Below are positions 25,904-33,700 of a DNA stretch of 64,000 nt, piece by piece. The first letter of the stretch is position 1. Every line of letters begins with the position of its first letter. Below the pieces are notes generated by a model, which was given only the letters and a program-made list of their open reading frames with translations, did not search any database and had not been told where the DNA came from. The stretch comes from Dyella choica (GTDB taxonomy: Bacteria; Pseudomonadota; Gammaproteobacteria; Xanthomonadales; Rhodanobacteraceae). The position numbers and the translations under genes were made by a program. The stretch spans positions 62,001 to 126,000 of the forward strand of contig NZ_RYYV01000014.1 of assembly GCF_003977665.1 (NCBI RefSeq). The letters run 5' to 3'.

Positions 25904-26262
25904 GGCGCCCCCCTAAACTTTTTGGGCACAATCCCGATACAGCCCACTGCGAAGACCGCAACGGTCTTCGGCACTACGACATCCCACCGCACGGCTACTG
26001 CTCCTTACGCGCGGACCTCCGTCCGAGCGCCGTCCTTCCCCTTACAGCATCCTTACGACATAGATCGCTCGTCGTTTGGTCCTGAGCGCCTTGCTTGTCA
26101 TGTCACACCCAAGTTGTGACCCAAGACAAAACGCGGGCCTAATCTAGGAGTGACCTTCACCGGCTGTCAATAAAATCCTCACGCCATCCTCACAATGCCA
26201 AATAATTCATCAACTTTCGATCTGCATCGCAAATTCTTGCTGAAGCGACTCGGAGAAAAGAC
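25904..26262. other. Upstream region of the flagellar operon
   Basis: About 360 bp between the TPR gene and the divergent small gene. It should hold the promoter of the whole minus-strand operon. I looked for a sigma-54 site (TGGCAC-N5-TTGC) and a sigma-28 site on the minus strand and saw no convincing match. A short inverted repeat, GAAGACCGCAACGGTCTTC, lies at about 25952-25970; its role is unknown. The distal part (26150 onward) is AT-rich. Confidence 0.4.
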
Positions 26263-26322
26263 ATGGGCTTTCGCACCTATTTCAAGCTAAAGCCGAGATT
26301 TGTTCATAGACATGAAAATTGA
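26263..26322 (+). CDS. Possible 19-residue peptide (small ORF)
   Basis: ATG with GGAGA about 7 nt upstream encodes MGFRTYFKLKPRFVHRHEN, a basic peptide, ending in TGA just before the next gene's region. It is plausible as a leader peptide of the following gene but equally plausible by chance. There is no homology argument. Confidence 0.2.
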   Translation: MGFRTYFKLKPRFVHRHEN

Positions 26323-26382
26323 GTGACGATCAGGCGACACGCACTACACTATCCCCAACGCTGTATTCACTCGGGAACCGGC

Positions 26383-26775
26383 ATGTCCACGGACCGCATC
26401 TCACCCTCTTCATCGCTGGTCGAAACACTGAGGGCACTTGCGCGTGAACGCACCCAGGACGCCAGGCCCGCCCATCCGCCAGGCAAGCCGGAGCCGAGCG
26501 ATTCACCAAAGCCGGTCAAGGCGAAACAGGATGTGCAATGGCTGCGCCAGCGCCTGCATAACCTTGCCCTCGAAGCCGACCTTGCCAACGAACAGTCGAT
26601 GCTTCAGGCAAGAACCCAGGTCGTGCGCGAAATCCTGCTTTGGGAATTCGGCAGTGAGTTCCGCAACGATTCCCAGTTCGTGCCGATGGTGGATGCCATC
26701 GGCAAAACACTGGAGGCGGATCCGGCCTCTCTGCAGCGTTTTTTGGATTTGATGGCGGATTTGCGTAAAGTTTGA
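26383..26775 (+). CDS. Small hypothetical protein divergent from the flagellar operon
   Basis: 130 aa, not recognised. The N-terminal 50 residues are polar and proline-rich (MSTDRISPSSSLVETLRALA, then HPPGKPEPSDSPKPVK). The rest is helical (VQWLRQRLHNLALEADLANE, ILLWEFGSEFRNDSQFVPMV). No signal peptide or membrane helix. The ATG at 26383 with GGGA 6 nt upstream is preferred to a GTG at 26323. A disordered N-terminus followed by a helical domain is compatible with a type III secreted protein or a chaperone, and it lies next to the export operon; both ideas are speculative. Confidence 0.65.
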   Translation: MSTDRISPSSSLVETLRALARERTQDARPAHPPGKPEPSDSPKPVKAKQDVQWLRQRLHNLALEADLANEQSMLQARTQVVREILLWEFGSEFRNDSQFVPMVDAIGKTLEADPASLQRFLDLMADLRKV

Positions 26776-26784
26776 TGCCGATGC

Positions 26785-26800
26785 GCTCTCTGATGAGAGC
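26785..26800. terminator. Short hairpin between convergent genes
   Basis: GCTCTC-TGAT-GAGAGC, a 6-bp stem with a 4-nt loop in the 30-bp space between two convergent genes. There is no T-run after it, so termination on either strand is uncertain. Confidence 0.3.
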
Positions 26801-26805
26801 AACCA

Positions 26806-28701
26806 TCAACTCCTGAACGTCCCTGGCAGCTTCCCCGCACGCTGATGCTCAGCCATCCGCCACAGCAACCCCTCGAAATCCCGCGCAAACCCCTTGATGT
26901 CAAACAGCCCGGACGCCGTCCGCTGCTGCAACAACTTTGCCTTGATCGCCGCCCGGTAATTCGCATCACTGCCATAACGTATCGCCTTCATCACAAACGC
27001 CGGGTCATCCACCACATTCATTTCCGGCATGCCGAGGTGATGATTCAAGCTACCCGCCACCCGGCTGGCAAAGGTTTCCCCTGGGCGTGTCAGTACCGGG
27101 CACCCTGCCCATAGCGCGTCGGAGGCGGTGGTATGCGCGTTGTAGTCTTCCGTATCCAGGAACAAATCCACATGGCGATAGCACGCCAGATAAGCGCGGT
27201 GCGGCAGCTTTTCCATGAATACCAGGCGCGATGGCGATACACCCATGCTTTGTGCCACCTCGCATAATCGATCGGCCATGCGCCCCTCACCCTGCAGCAG
27301 CCATAGGACACTGCCGGGAACGCCCGCCAGAATTTGCAACATGCGCGTGACGCTGCGCGGATTGAGTTTGTAGCTGGCGTTAAAGCAGGCGTACACGATG
27401 CCAGTCCCGGGTAGACCACAGGCTTCACGTGGGGCAGGCGTGCCAATGACGCGAGTGGGGTCCGTACACTGGTAGCAACGCGGCAAATACGCCACCTTCT
27501 CGCTGAAATGCGTTTGCAAGGGCTCAGGCAATACAAAACGGTCGACGATCACATAGTCCATGAAGTCGGCGCCCGTGGTGCCTGGATACGCCAGCCACCC
27601 CACCTGCAGCGGCGCTGGGCGATAGGCGAACACTTCGGGTTTACGCCCCCGGCAATAGCCGTCCAGGTCCAGCAGTATGTTCATGCCCGCCGCATGGATG
27701 CGTGTCGCTATATCGCGTTGCGATACATCCGCCACGTCGTGGAAGCCGTGTGCCGCCGCAGCGAGCCGACGGCGCGAAGCCTGCTTGCCGTCATCACACG
27801 TCGAAAACAGGTGGATTTCCAGGCACGAGTCGTGCAGTTGCTCAAACAGCGCCACGGTGAGGATGGTCGTGGGATGCAAGCCAAATCCATCCGACAGAAA
27901 ACCTACGCGCAGGCGTCTCGGCGAGGAGATCGTTGCAGCCACTCGCTTGATCGGCTGGCGATCGGCCGCCTGCTTGATTGCACCAGCCAGCTGACGCGCG
28001 CACACGGCTTGCTGCGCGGCGCTGGCTGGCTCGGCTAAAAATTGGAACGGAGACACATTGCCCTGCCCCATCTCCACGGACTGCACCAGCTGCGCACTCA
28101 ACGCCTCCAGGTCTTTCCAGTCACACAAGCTGCGCCGGTAAAACACCAGAGTGCGCAAGCTGCAATGGTCACTGCTGTCCAACCGCCAGACCCGCTCAAA
28201 AGCCTGCGCTGCCGCTTCCATATCCTGCGTTTGCTCGACCAGCCCAGCCCAGTACCGAGCAAACAGCGCATTGTCGGGCGCCAGTTCAGCAGCACGCTTT
28301 GCGGCCTCCACGGCTTCCGGCAAACGCTGCTGGGCTGCCAGGGCCTCGCCAAGCAGTTGCCAGGCGATTGCCTGATGCGGGTGTTCCGCCATCCAGTCTC
28401 GCGCCAGCGACTCGGCCTCTGCCGACCGCCCAAGCCGAATGTTGCAACGCCCCAGGTTGGCCCGTGCACCGAAGGCTTGAGGCGCCTGGGCAGCGACGCC
28501 ATAGCATGCCGCGGCATGGCCAAACGCGCCTATGCGAAACAGCCGGTTGCCAAGCTCATTGACATCGTCCGTGCGCCAGGAGACATGCCGCACAGCCGCA
28601 TCCAATCTATCCGCGAATTCCTCGCTGGAGAGCATGACCGGCGCAAGGCGTTCATCACCTGTCACCGCCGCTCCCAGCGGCCCCCATTCCTGCGCCAGCA
28701 T
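26806..28701 (-). CDS. TPR-containing O-GlcNAc transferase-like glycosyltransferase (SPINDLY family, GT41)
   Basis: 631 aa. The N-terminal half has TPR-like repeats (ARANLGRCNIRLGRSAEAES, EAVEAAKRAAELAPDNALFA). The C-terminal half is the GT41 catalytic region: RLRVGFLSDGFGLHPTTILT with the HPT histidine, APLQVGWLAYPGTTGADFMD, VYACFNASYKLNPRSVTRML with the UDP-contacting lysine, and NAHTTASDALWAGCPVLTRP followed by GETFASRVAGS. GAGGA lies just before the ATG at 28701. Enzymes of this family glycosylate serine/threonine or asparagine residues of proteins, including adhesins and flagellins. Here no flagellin is in the window, so the target could be the hook, the Rhs proteins or something elsewhere. 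Confidence 0.88.
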   Translation of the reverse strand: MLAQEWGPLGAAVTGDERLAPVMLSSEEFADRLDAAVRHVSWRTDDVNELGNRLFRIGAFGHAAACYGVAAQAPQAFGARANLGRCNIRLGRSAEAESLARDWMAEHPHQAIAWQLLGEALAAQQRLPEAVEAAKRAAELAPDNALFARYWAGLVEQTQDMEAAAQAFERVWRLDSSDHCSLRTLVFYRRSLCDWKDLEALSAQLVQSVEMGQGNVSPFQFLAEPASAAQQAVCARQLAGAIKQAADRQPIKRVAATISSPRRLRVGFLSDGFGLHPTTILTVALFEQLHDSCLEIHLFSTCDDGKQASRRRLAAAAHGFHDVADVSQRDIATRIHAAGMNILLDLDGYCRGRKPEVFAYRPAPLQVGWLAYPGTTGADFMDYVIVDRFVLPEPLQTHFSEKVAYLPRCYQCTDPTRVIGTPAPREACGLPGTGIVYACFNASYKLNPRSVTRMLQILAGVPGSVLWLLQGEGRMADRLCEVAQSMGVSPSRLVFMEKLPHRAYLACYRHVDLFLDTEDYNAHTTASDALWAGCPVLTRPGETFASRVAGSLNHHLGMPEMNVVDDPAFVMKAIRYGSDANYRAAIKAKLLQQRTASGLFDIKGFARDFEGLLWRMAEHQRAGKLPGTFRS

Positions 28702-28806
28702 GACTTCCTCATTCGACGGCTTTGCACCATGATGCCGTGCGCGCGGCTCGGAATGCGAGCCTTCCGTGCATTGGGCCGCCGGGCGTCATCACAGGGAGTC
28801 ATCGCA

Positions 28807-29628
28807 GTGCGAACCATCGTCATCCAGTCCTATCGGGATACCCAGGTGGAACCCTGGGTGCGGCGCTGCATGCAGACCGTCAAGGATTGGGCTCGCCATC
28901 GCGGGTATGACTATGAATTTGTGGGCGACGCTTTGTTCGACTTCATGCCGGCGCGGATGCGCAACAAGAATGGACCTTCGCTGCTTCCCCAGACAGACAT
29001 GGCGCGACTGGGATTGCTGCACGATCGACTCAATCGAAACTACGAGCGCGCCATCTGGCTGGATGCCGACGTGCTGGTATTCGACCAGGCAGCGTTCGCC
29101 ATCCATGACGGCTGCGGCGCCCTGTTTTGCCATGAGGTTTGGACCAGCCTCAACGCCGAGGGAGAGTTGACGCACTGGCGCGGGATCAACAATGCGCTGA
29201 TGATGTTCGAGCGCGGCCACCCGCTGCTCGATTTCCTACGTTTCGCTACCATCCAACTGCACGATCACTTCGACGCCGCCGCCCTTTCGCGCACGGCACT
29301 GGGCACCGACCTACTGACCAAGCTGGGGCGGGTTATTCCGCTGCGAGTCCACACCCAAGTTGCCTGTCTAAGCCCCCTGTTGATTCGCGCCGCCTACTAT
29401 GGCGACCACCCGGAGTGGCTGCGATCGCACGCCACCGAGCGAGGGCAACCCTTTCATGCCGCAAACCTGTGCCGGGCGCTACTGAGCAGCGTATCGCCCT
29501 TCAACCCCGCTCAAGGCGCCTTGAACTCGGGCCAGATACTGCAACTGATCGAGCAAGTGATCGAGACGCGTGGAAGCGTCCTGTTTGGCGAAGCTGTCCA
29601 GGTTGATGGCTTAACGGGACATCTTTGA
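28807..29628 (+). CDS. Glycosyltransferase with DxD motif
   Basis: 273 aa. The GTG start at 28807 has GGGAG 8 nt upstream; the frame continues upstream only as an antisense-like passage through the neighbouring gene. The start of the protein, RTIVIQSYRDTQVEPWVRRC, and the motif ERAIWLDADVLVF with a DxD-type metal/nucleotide-sugar site fit GT-A glycosyltransferases of the GT8/GT34-like or capsule-synthesis type. A later acidic-aromatic segment is HWRGINNALMMFERGHPLLD. It is transcribed divergently from the OGT-like gene with about 105 bp between them, which suggests a two-gene glycosylation island. The acceptor is unknown. Confidence 0.75.
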   Translation: MRTIVIQSYRDTQVEPWVRRCMQTVKDWARHRGYDYEFVGDALFDFMPARMRNKNGPSLLPQTDMARLGLLHDRLNRNYERAIWLDADVLVFDQAAFAIHDGCGALFCHEVWTSLNAEGELTHWRGINNALMMFERGHPLLDFLRFATIQLHDHFDAAALSRTALGTDLLTKLGRVIPLRVHTQVACLSPLLIRAAYYGDHPEWLRSHATERGQPFHAANLCRALLSSVSPFNPAQGALNSGQILQLIEQVIETRGSVLFGEAVQVDGLTGHL

Positions 29629-29700
29629 CGGGTCCTGATTTCACGGACACCTGAAAGCGAGCGCAGGATGTCCCAGATCCTCCGATATCCCAGATCCTCC

Positions 29701-29765
29701 GCCAATATCAGTCATTGGCGCTAACGCTCGTCGGCGAAGGAGCAATTCATGGGTGTCGCAGATCC
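29701..29765 (+). repeat. 65-bp direct repeat, left copy
   Basis: Begins GCCAATATCAGTCATTGGC (itself a hairpin) and ends GGGTGTCGCAGATCC. It matches the right copy at 30219-30283 with 3 differences in 65. Together they bracket a transposase relic. Confidence 0.9.
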
Positions 29766-29775
29766 CAACACCCCA

Positions 29776-30187
29776 TCAGCCTCCCCCATACACAGGCCGT
29801 CTTGCGCCTCCCGCCCCTTTCAGCCAGCACTGCCCCAAGGCTCTCGCCTTAGCCATCAAAGATTCGACCGTACCCACCGCACGCCAATAACGGCTCTCGA
29901 TGCCCAACAGTTGTGATTGCCACTGCCGCTCATGCAAGCTTGGACGCCTGCGGGTCTACATACAGCACGGCGTGCACGTGGTTGCTCATGACGGCATAGG
30001 CGTAGAGCCCTACCGCGAAACAATCGGCTAACGCCAGCAACCGCTCATCTACCCAAGCCTTTCGATGATCGTAGGAGCGTCCACTATAAGCATCCTTTCC
30101 GCAGAGGAAAGCTCGACGCACGCAGCGGGAAACGCAGTGAAAGAAGCCGGCAGGCGCAGGATCGACGAGTTGACGGCGTGGGTACGT
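29776..30187 (-). pseudogene. Decayed IS200/RAYT-like (Y1/HUH) transposase
   Basis: The N-terminal part reads PRRQLVDPAPAGFFHCVSRC then VRRAFLCGKDAYSGRSYDHR and the HUH motif MSNHVHAVLYVDPQA, then hits a stop. After a shift of frame the genuine C-terminus follows: RQWQSQLLGIESRYWRAVGT, VESLMAKARALGQCWLKGAG, ending at the TGA at 29776. The middle of the protein (over 100 residues in intact relatives) is deleted, and no start codon is left (ACG/TAC at the expected place). It is flanked by the 65-bp direct repeats. Confidence 0.8.
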
Positions 30188-30218
30188 TATAGCCCCACGC
30201 TACTCCCCACCGCGAGCC

Positions 30219-30283
30219 GCCAATATCAGTCATTGGCGCTTACGCTCGCCGGCGAAGGAGCAATTCATGGGTGTCCCAGATCC
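30219..30283 (+). repeat. 65-bp direct repeat, right copy
   Basis: Partner of 29701-29765, same orientation, 3 mismatches. Adjacent to the 5' end of the transposase relic and just downstream of the 3' end of the putative immunity gene. Confidence 0.9.
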
Positions 30284-30315
30284 CCCGACCTCCCCAGACC
30301 TTTCCGTTTCGATCA

Positions 30316-30711
30316 TCAAATTACGCGATACTCCCCAGCATCCAGATCGTCCGCACGCAATGTAATCTGCTTGCCCTCCAATCCAGGAGAAATCAGAATC
30401 ATTGCATAAGGATTATCATCCGAAGATGGGAACAAGCACACAGAATTCGCGACAGTCGCAAACCGCGATGCAGCCACCATCGGATCAGTCAAAATTTCAA
30501 AGCAATGGTACTCAATCGATAAATGAAGCCTGTAGTCGCCGCCAGCATCGGTGCGCATACACAAGACTTTTATTTTGGCTGACGTCTCCGCCTCCGGATA
30601 CCCATCAACAACTTCAATATTTTCCTCAGGCAATTCAAAGGACAAAGATAGTGCCTTTCTTACCTCAGACAACGAAAGCTCACTCTTCACAATCAGATCA
30701 AATCCAGCCAT
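30316..30711 (-). CDS. Putative immunity protein for the Rhs toxin tip
   Basis: 131 aa from the ATG at 30711 (MAGFDLIVKSELSLSEVRKA), which shares its A with the TAA stop of the giant Rhs gene (TAATG), so translation is probably coupled. Small, soluble, acidic, no signal peptide; contains VVDGYPEAETSAKIKVLCMR and MILISPGLEGKQITLRADDL. No family recognised. In polymorphic toxin loci the gene directly downstream of the toxin tip encodes its cognate inhibitor, and this gene has the expected size and A+T-rich composition. The function is inferred from position. Confidence 0.6.
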   Translation of the reverse strand: MAGFDLIVKSELSLSEVRKALSLSFELPEENIEVVDGYPEAETSAKIKVLCMRTDAGGDYRLHLSIEYHCFEILTDPMVAASRFATVANSVCLFPSSDDNPYAMILISPGLEGKQITLRADDLDAGEYRVI

Positions 30712-33700
30712 TACTGATTTAACCCCCATACCTCAAGAGCACTCGTTCTCGCAGCCTCGCTGATCTTCATACTATTTAATATTTCCTCAGCACGCATTGT
30801 ACTGCCAAATTTATTGTATACACCAAGCGCCTTGAAAGCACCACGATCCAACGTGTAAAAGCCCTCGCCCGACTCAGGATACAAGGTCCCGTCGTGATAG
30901 CCATACGCTCGACCATTAACCGAAATTGTATTTCCCTGTACATACCCTTGACCATTGCGAATTGCAGCCACGTCACCCGCCACGTCTACCGAGGGGTCAA
31001 TGACTGTATTCCTCTCCTTCGCCAAAGTTTTCTGGTTGATTGAGCTTAAGAAATGCCTACGATTTGGTGCCTTAAGACCTTTTAGCCATTCTGATTCTTC
31101 AAGCTTAACCAACGGAGTCCTTGTCTCAATAGGCGGCCCAGAGTTGAGTCGTCCAGGAGACCTATCCAGATAGATCGGTGACCGCAACTTATAGGTACCC
31201 GTTGCCGCACGCACAAGCACGCCCTGCCGTCCGGCGGTCACTGTACCGCGAAGCACTGAATTGGGCGACGGCACTCTTGCCAGCGGTGTAAGTGCACCAC
31301 CAAATCCTAGGAAGCTGTCAAGTCCCTCCTGAAATGCGTACAGCCTGTTCATCGTCGCATCATCAGGGTTCGAGTCAAGCGAGGCTTGCGCCAAATGTTC
31401 AGCCATCTTGCTCGCGTGGAAGGGTGCGTTCAGGGCTCCCTCCCACACTAGATTCATTCCCTGCAAAGGACTGGAAAGGAGAGCCGCAGCGCCACTTATT
31501 AGACGATCTCCAATCGGCGCATTTGGATTGCGCGCCATATCGATGGCGTCGTGGAACGTCCTGTCAATAAAATTAGGCGGGACGTACTGCCAGGTATCGA
31601 CGGAACTTTGATCAGGCGACTGGCTCGGACGCGTAGGTAGCACGGGCTGCTGCCTGATCATGTCCATGATCATCTGATCTCGCTCTGGCACCTTAAATGG
31701 GGCCAAAATTGCTTCCATCCGAGCCTGCTCGCTTGCCGACACCGATTGTGGATTTACCGATACGACCGGCAGTTGTCCTAAAACATCCTTGATGCTGATA
31801 TTGGGCGCAGTAATGGAGCCGGCCGCGAAATCAATCGGAATATGATTATCCAGTGGAATCTGTGGAAGAGAGGAAGCTCCTGCGGAGTTGGCCGAGTCGG
31901 ACTCGGCGGAGCTGGATAGATCACTAGACGACGGCGAAACAGTAATGGTTGAAAGTAATTTTGGTGCTAGCGCTGGCGTTGCTGCGAGCGGCACCGCGGG
32001 CGGCGCGGCACCATAGGGGATGTTGTTGTTCTGCGCGGCGGTTGCGATGGCCTGAGCTGTCCGTGCTACCAAGTCCGGATCAAACGAATTGTCGCCCTGA
32101 TTCCAAGACCCGGTTTCTGCATCGTAAGCCTCATTAGCCGCAATGATGGAGCCGGGATCGACGACCGTACTCCCCTGGTCGGCGGCGACGTAACGCAGAT
32201 ATGCGATCCAACTATTGTTGTTGTTGCTCTGGTCTAGCACGGGATTGCCAGTGTTTGACGGTGCCGGGTTATACATAGACATACGCCATGCGGGCTCAGG
32301 ACCAAATCCACCGTGGTCATTGGGCTCTGCATATGGACTGATTGTTGCGGACCCCGCTTCATTGTTGGAAGCTAACTTATCTCCCCCAATCATAAACGCG
32401 TTCAATTGCGCATCGGTGTACTTGTCAAGCGAATCAACGGGGGCTGCTCGCCATGAATCGTAGGCCGTTCCGTTAAACGGCATAAAAGTAGCGTCCGATC
32501 CACTCCAAGTCGTTCCTGCGCCATCATCGTACAATGCAGCCGCAGTTGAGGTCGCGGAGCCGCCTCCAAGCAGCGGGCCATTCCCTCCTAAAGGAGACTG
32601 TTGCGAAGAGTTATTTGCAAAATCAAACTCTGTTTCAGCCGGATTGGCTGCAGATTGGACTGGCGCCATCGTCAAATTCGGCATAACGCCAATGGTTGAC
32701 GTGAACGGCACGGCTAAAGGTTCAGGCTCAATAGTGAGGTCATCACCGATGTCGAGTCGGCCCAAGTCGATCGGCGGATGGCTCGGACCGGCTTCCGTAC
32801 CTGTCGTTACTCCACTAGATCCAGACTGCTGCACCTGCTGCGCTTGTTCGCGCTCATACGCTTTTATTCCGAATGCTGCAGTATTGCCTAGCGCGTTCCC
32901 TGCCACGTCCACGCCCACCTGCTCCCAACTCGGTACGTGCATATTCCCCAGCGCCACGTTGACTTCGCGTCGCACCACATCACCCACCGCGACACTCGCC
33001 ACGTTCTCGAAGCCATTTGTGCTGAAGTTGCCCGCCCGCTGCTCAGCAGGTGAAGGACCGAACTCGCCACCCACGGCGTTGGCCAGGCCGTTAGCCACCA
33101 AGCCTGCCCAGCTGAAATGTTCCGGCTCGCCAACAATCTTGCCCACAGCATCATCGGCCACGTAGACAGCCGCGCCTTGTACCAATCGCCCGGCAAAGGT
33201 CAAACCTTGACCGGCGTCGGCGGCCGCCAAAGCAGTACCATTCAAAGCCTCGCCTACGCCCTCCGCCACACCGGCCGATACCGCAGCCATGGCCAGCTCG
33301 CCCAGGCTGATGCCGTGATGCACGCCCAAGGCATCACCCACCAGCTGGCCGACAAGACTTCCGAGAATCGCGCCGCCAACGCCACCGGTCATGACCGAGA
33401 CGACCACCATCACGGCGATCATAATGATCTGTCCAAGTACTCCGCATCCATGGCCACTCGCCGGCGGAGGCGGCGGCATGATCGTCGGCAAGTTCGGCGT
33501 GGTACTACCAACAATGCTGCTAGGGTCATACGGCTTGAACGTCGTCGCACTATTGCTGTGCATCGTCACCGCTGGAATTTGCAGCCGCTGTCCCAGCACC
33601 AGGTTCGTGTCGCCGCTCAGGTCATTCGCCTGCGCAAGCACGTACCAAAGGTTCGCGTTGCCGTATTCGGCTTGCGCAATGCTCTCCAGCGTGTCGCCGG

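Noticed and set aside
30065-30409. 114-codon plus-strand frame in the mobile-element region
   Set aside because: It is antisense to the transposase relic and crosses the direct repeat; no start signal.
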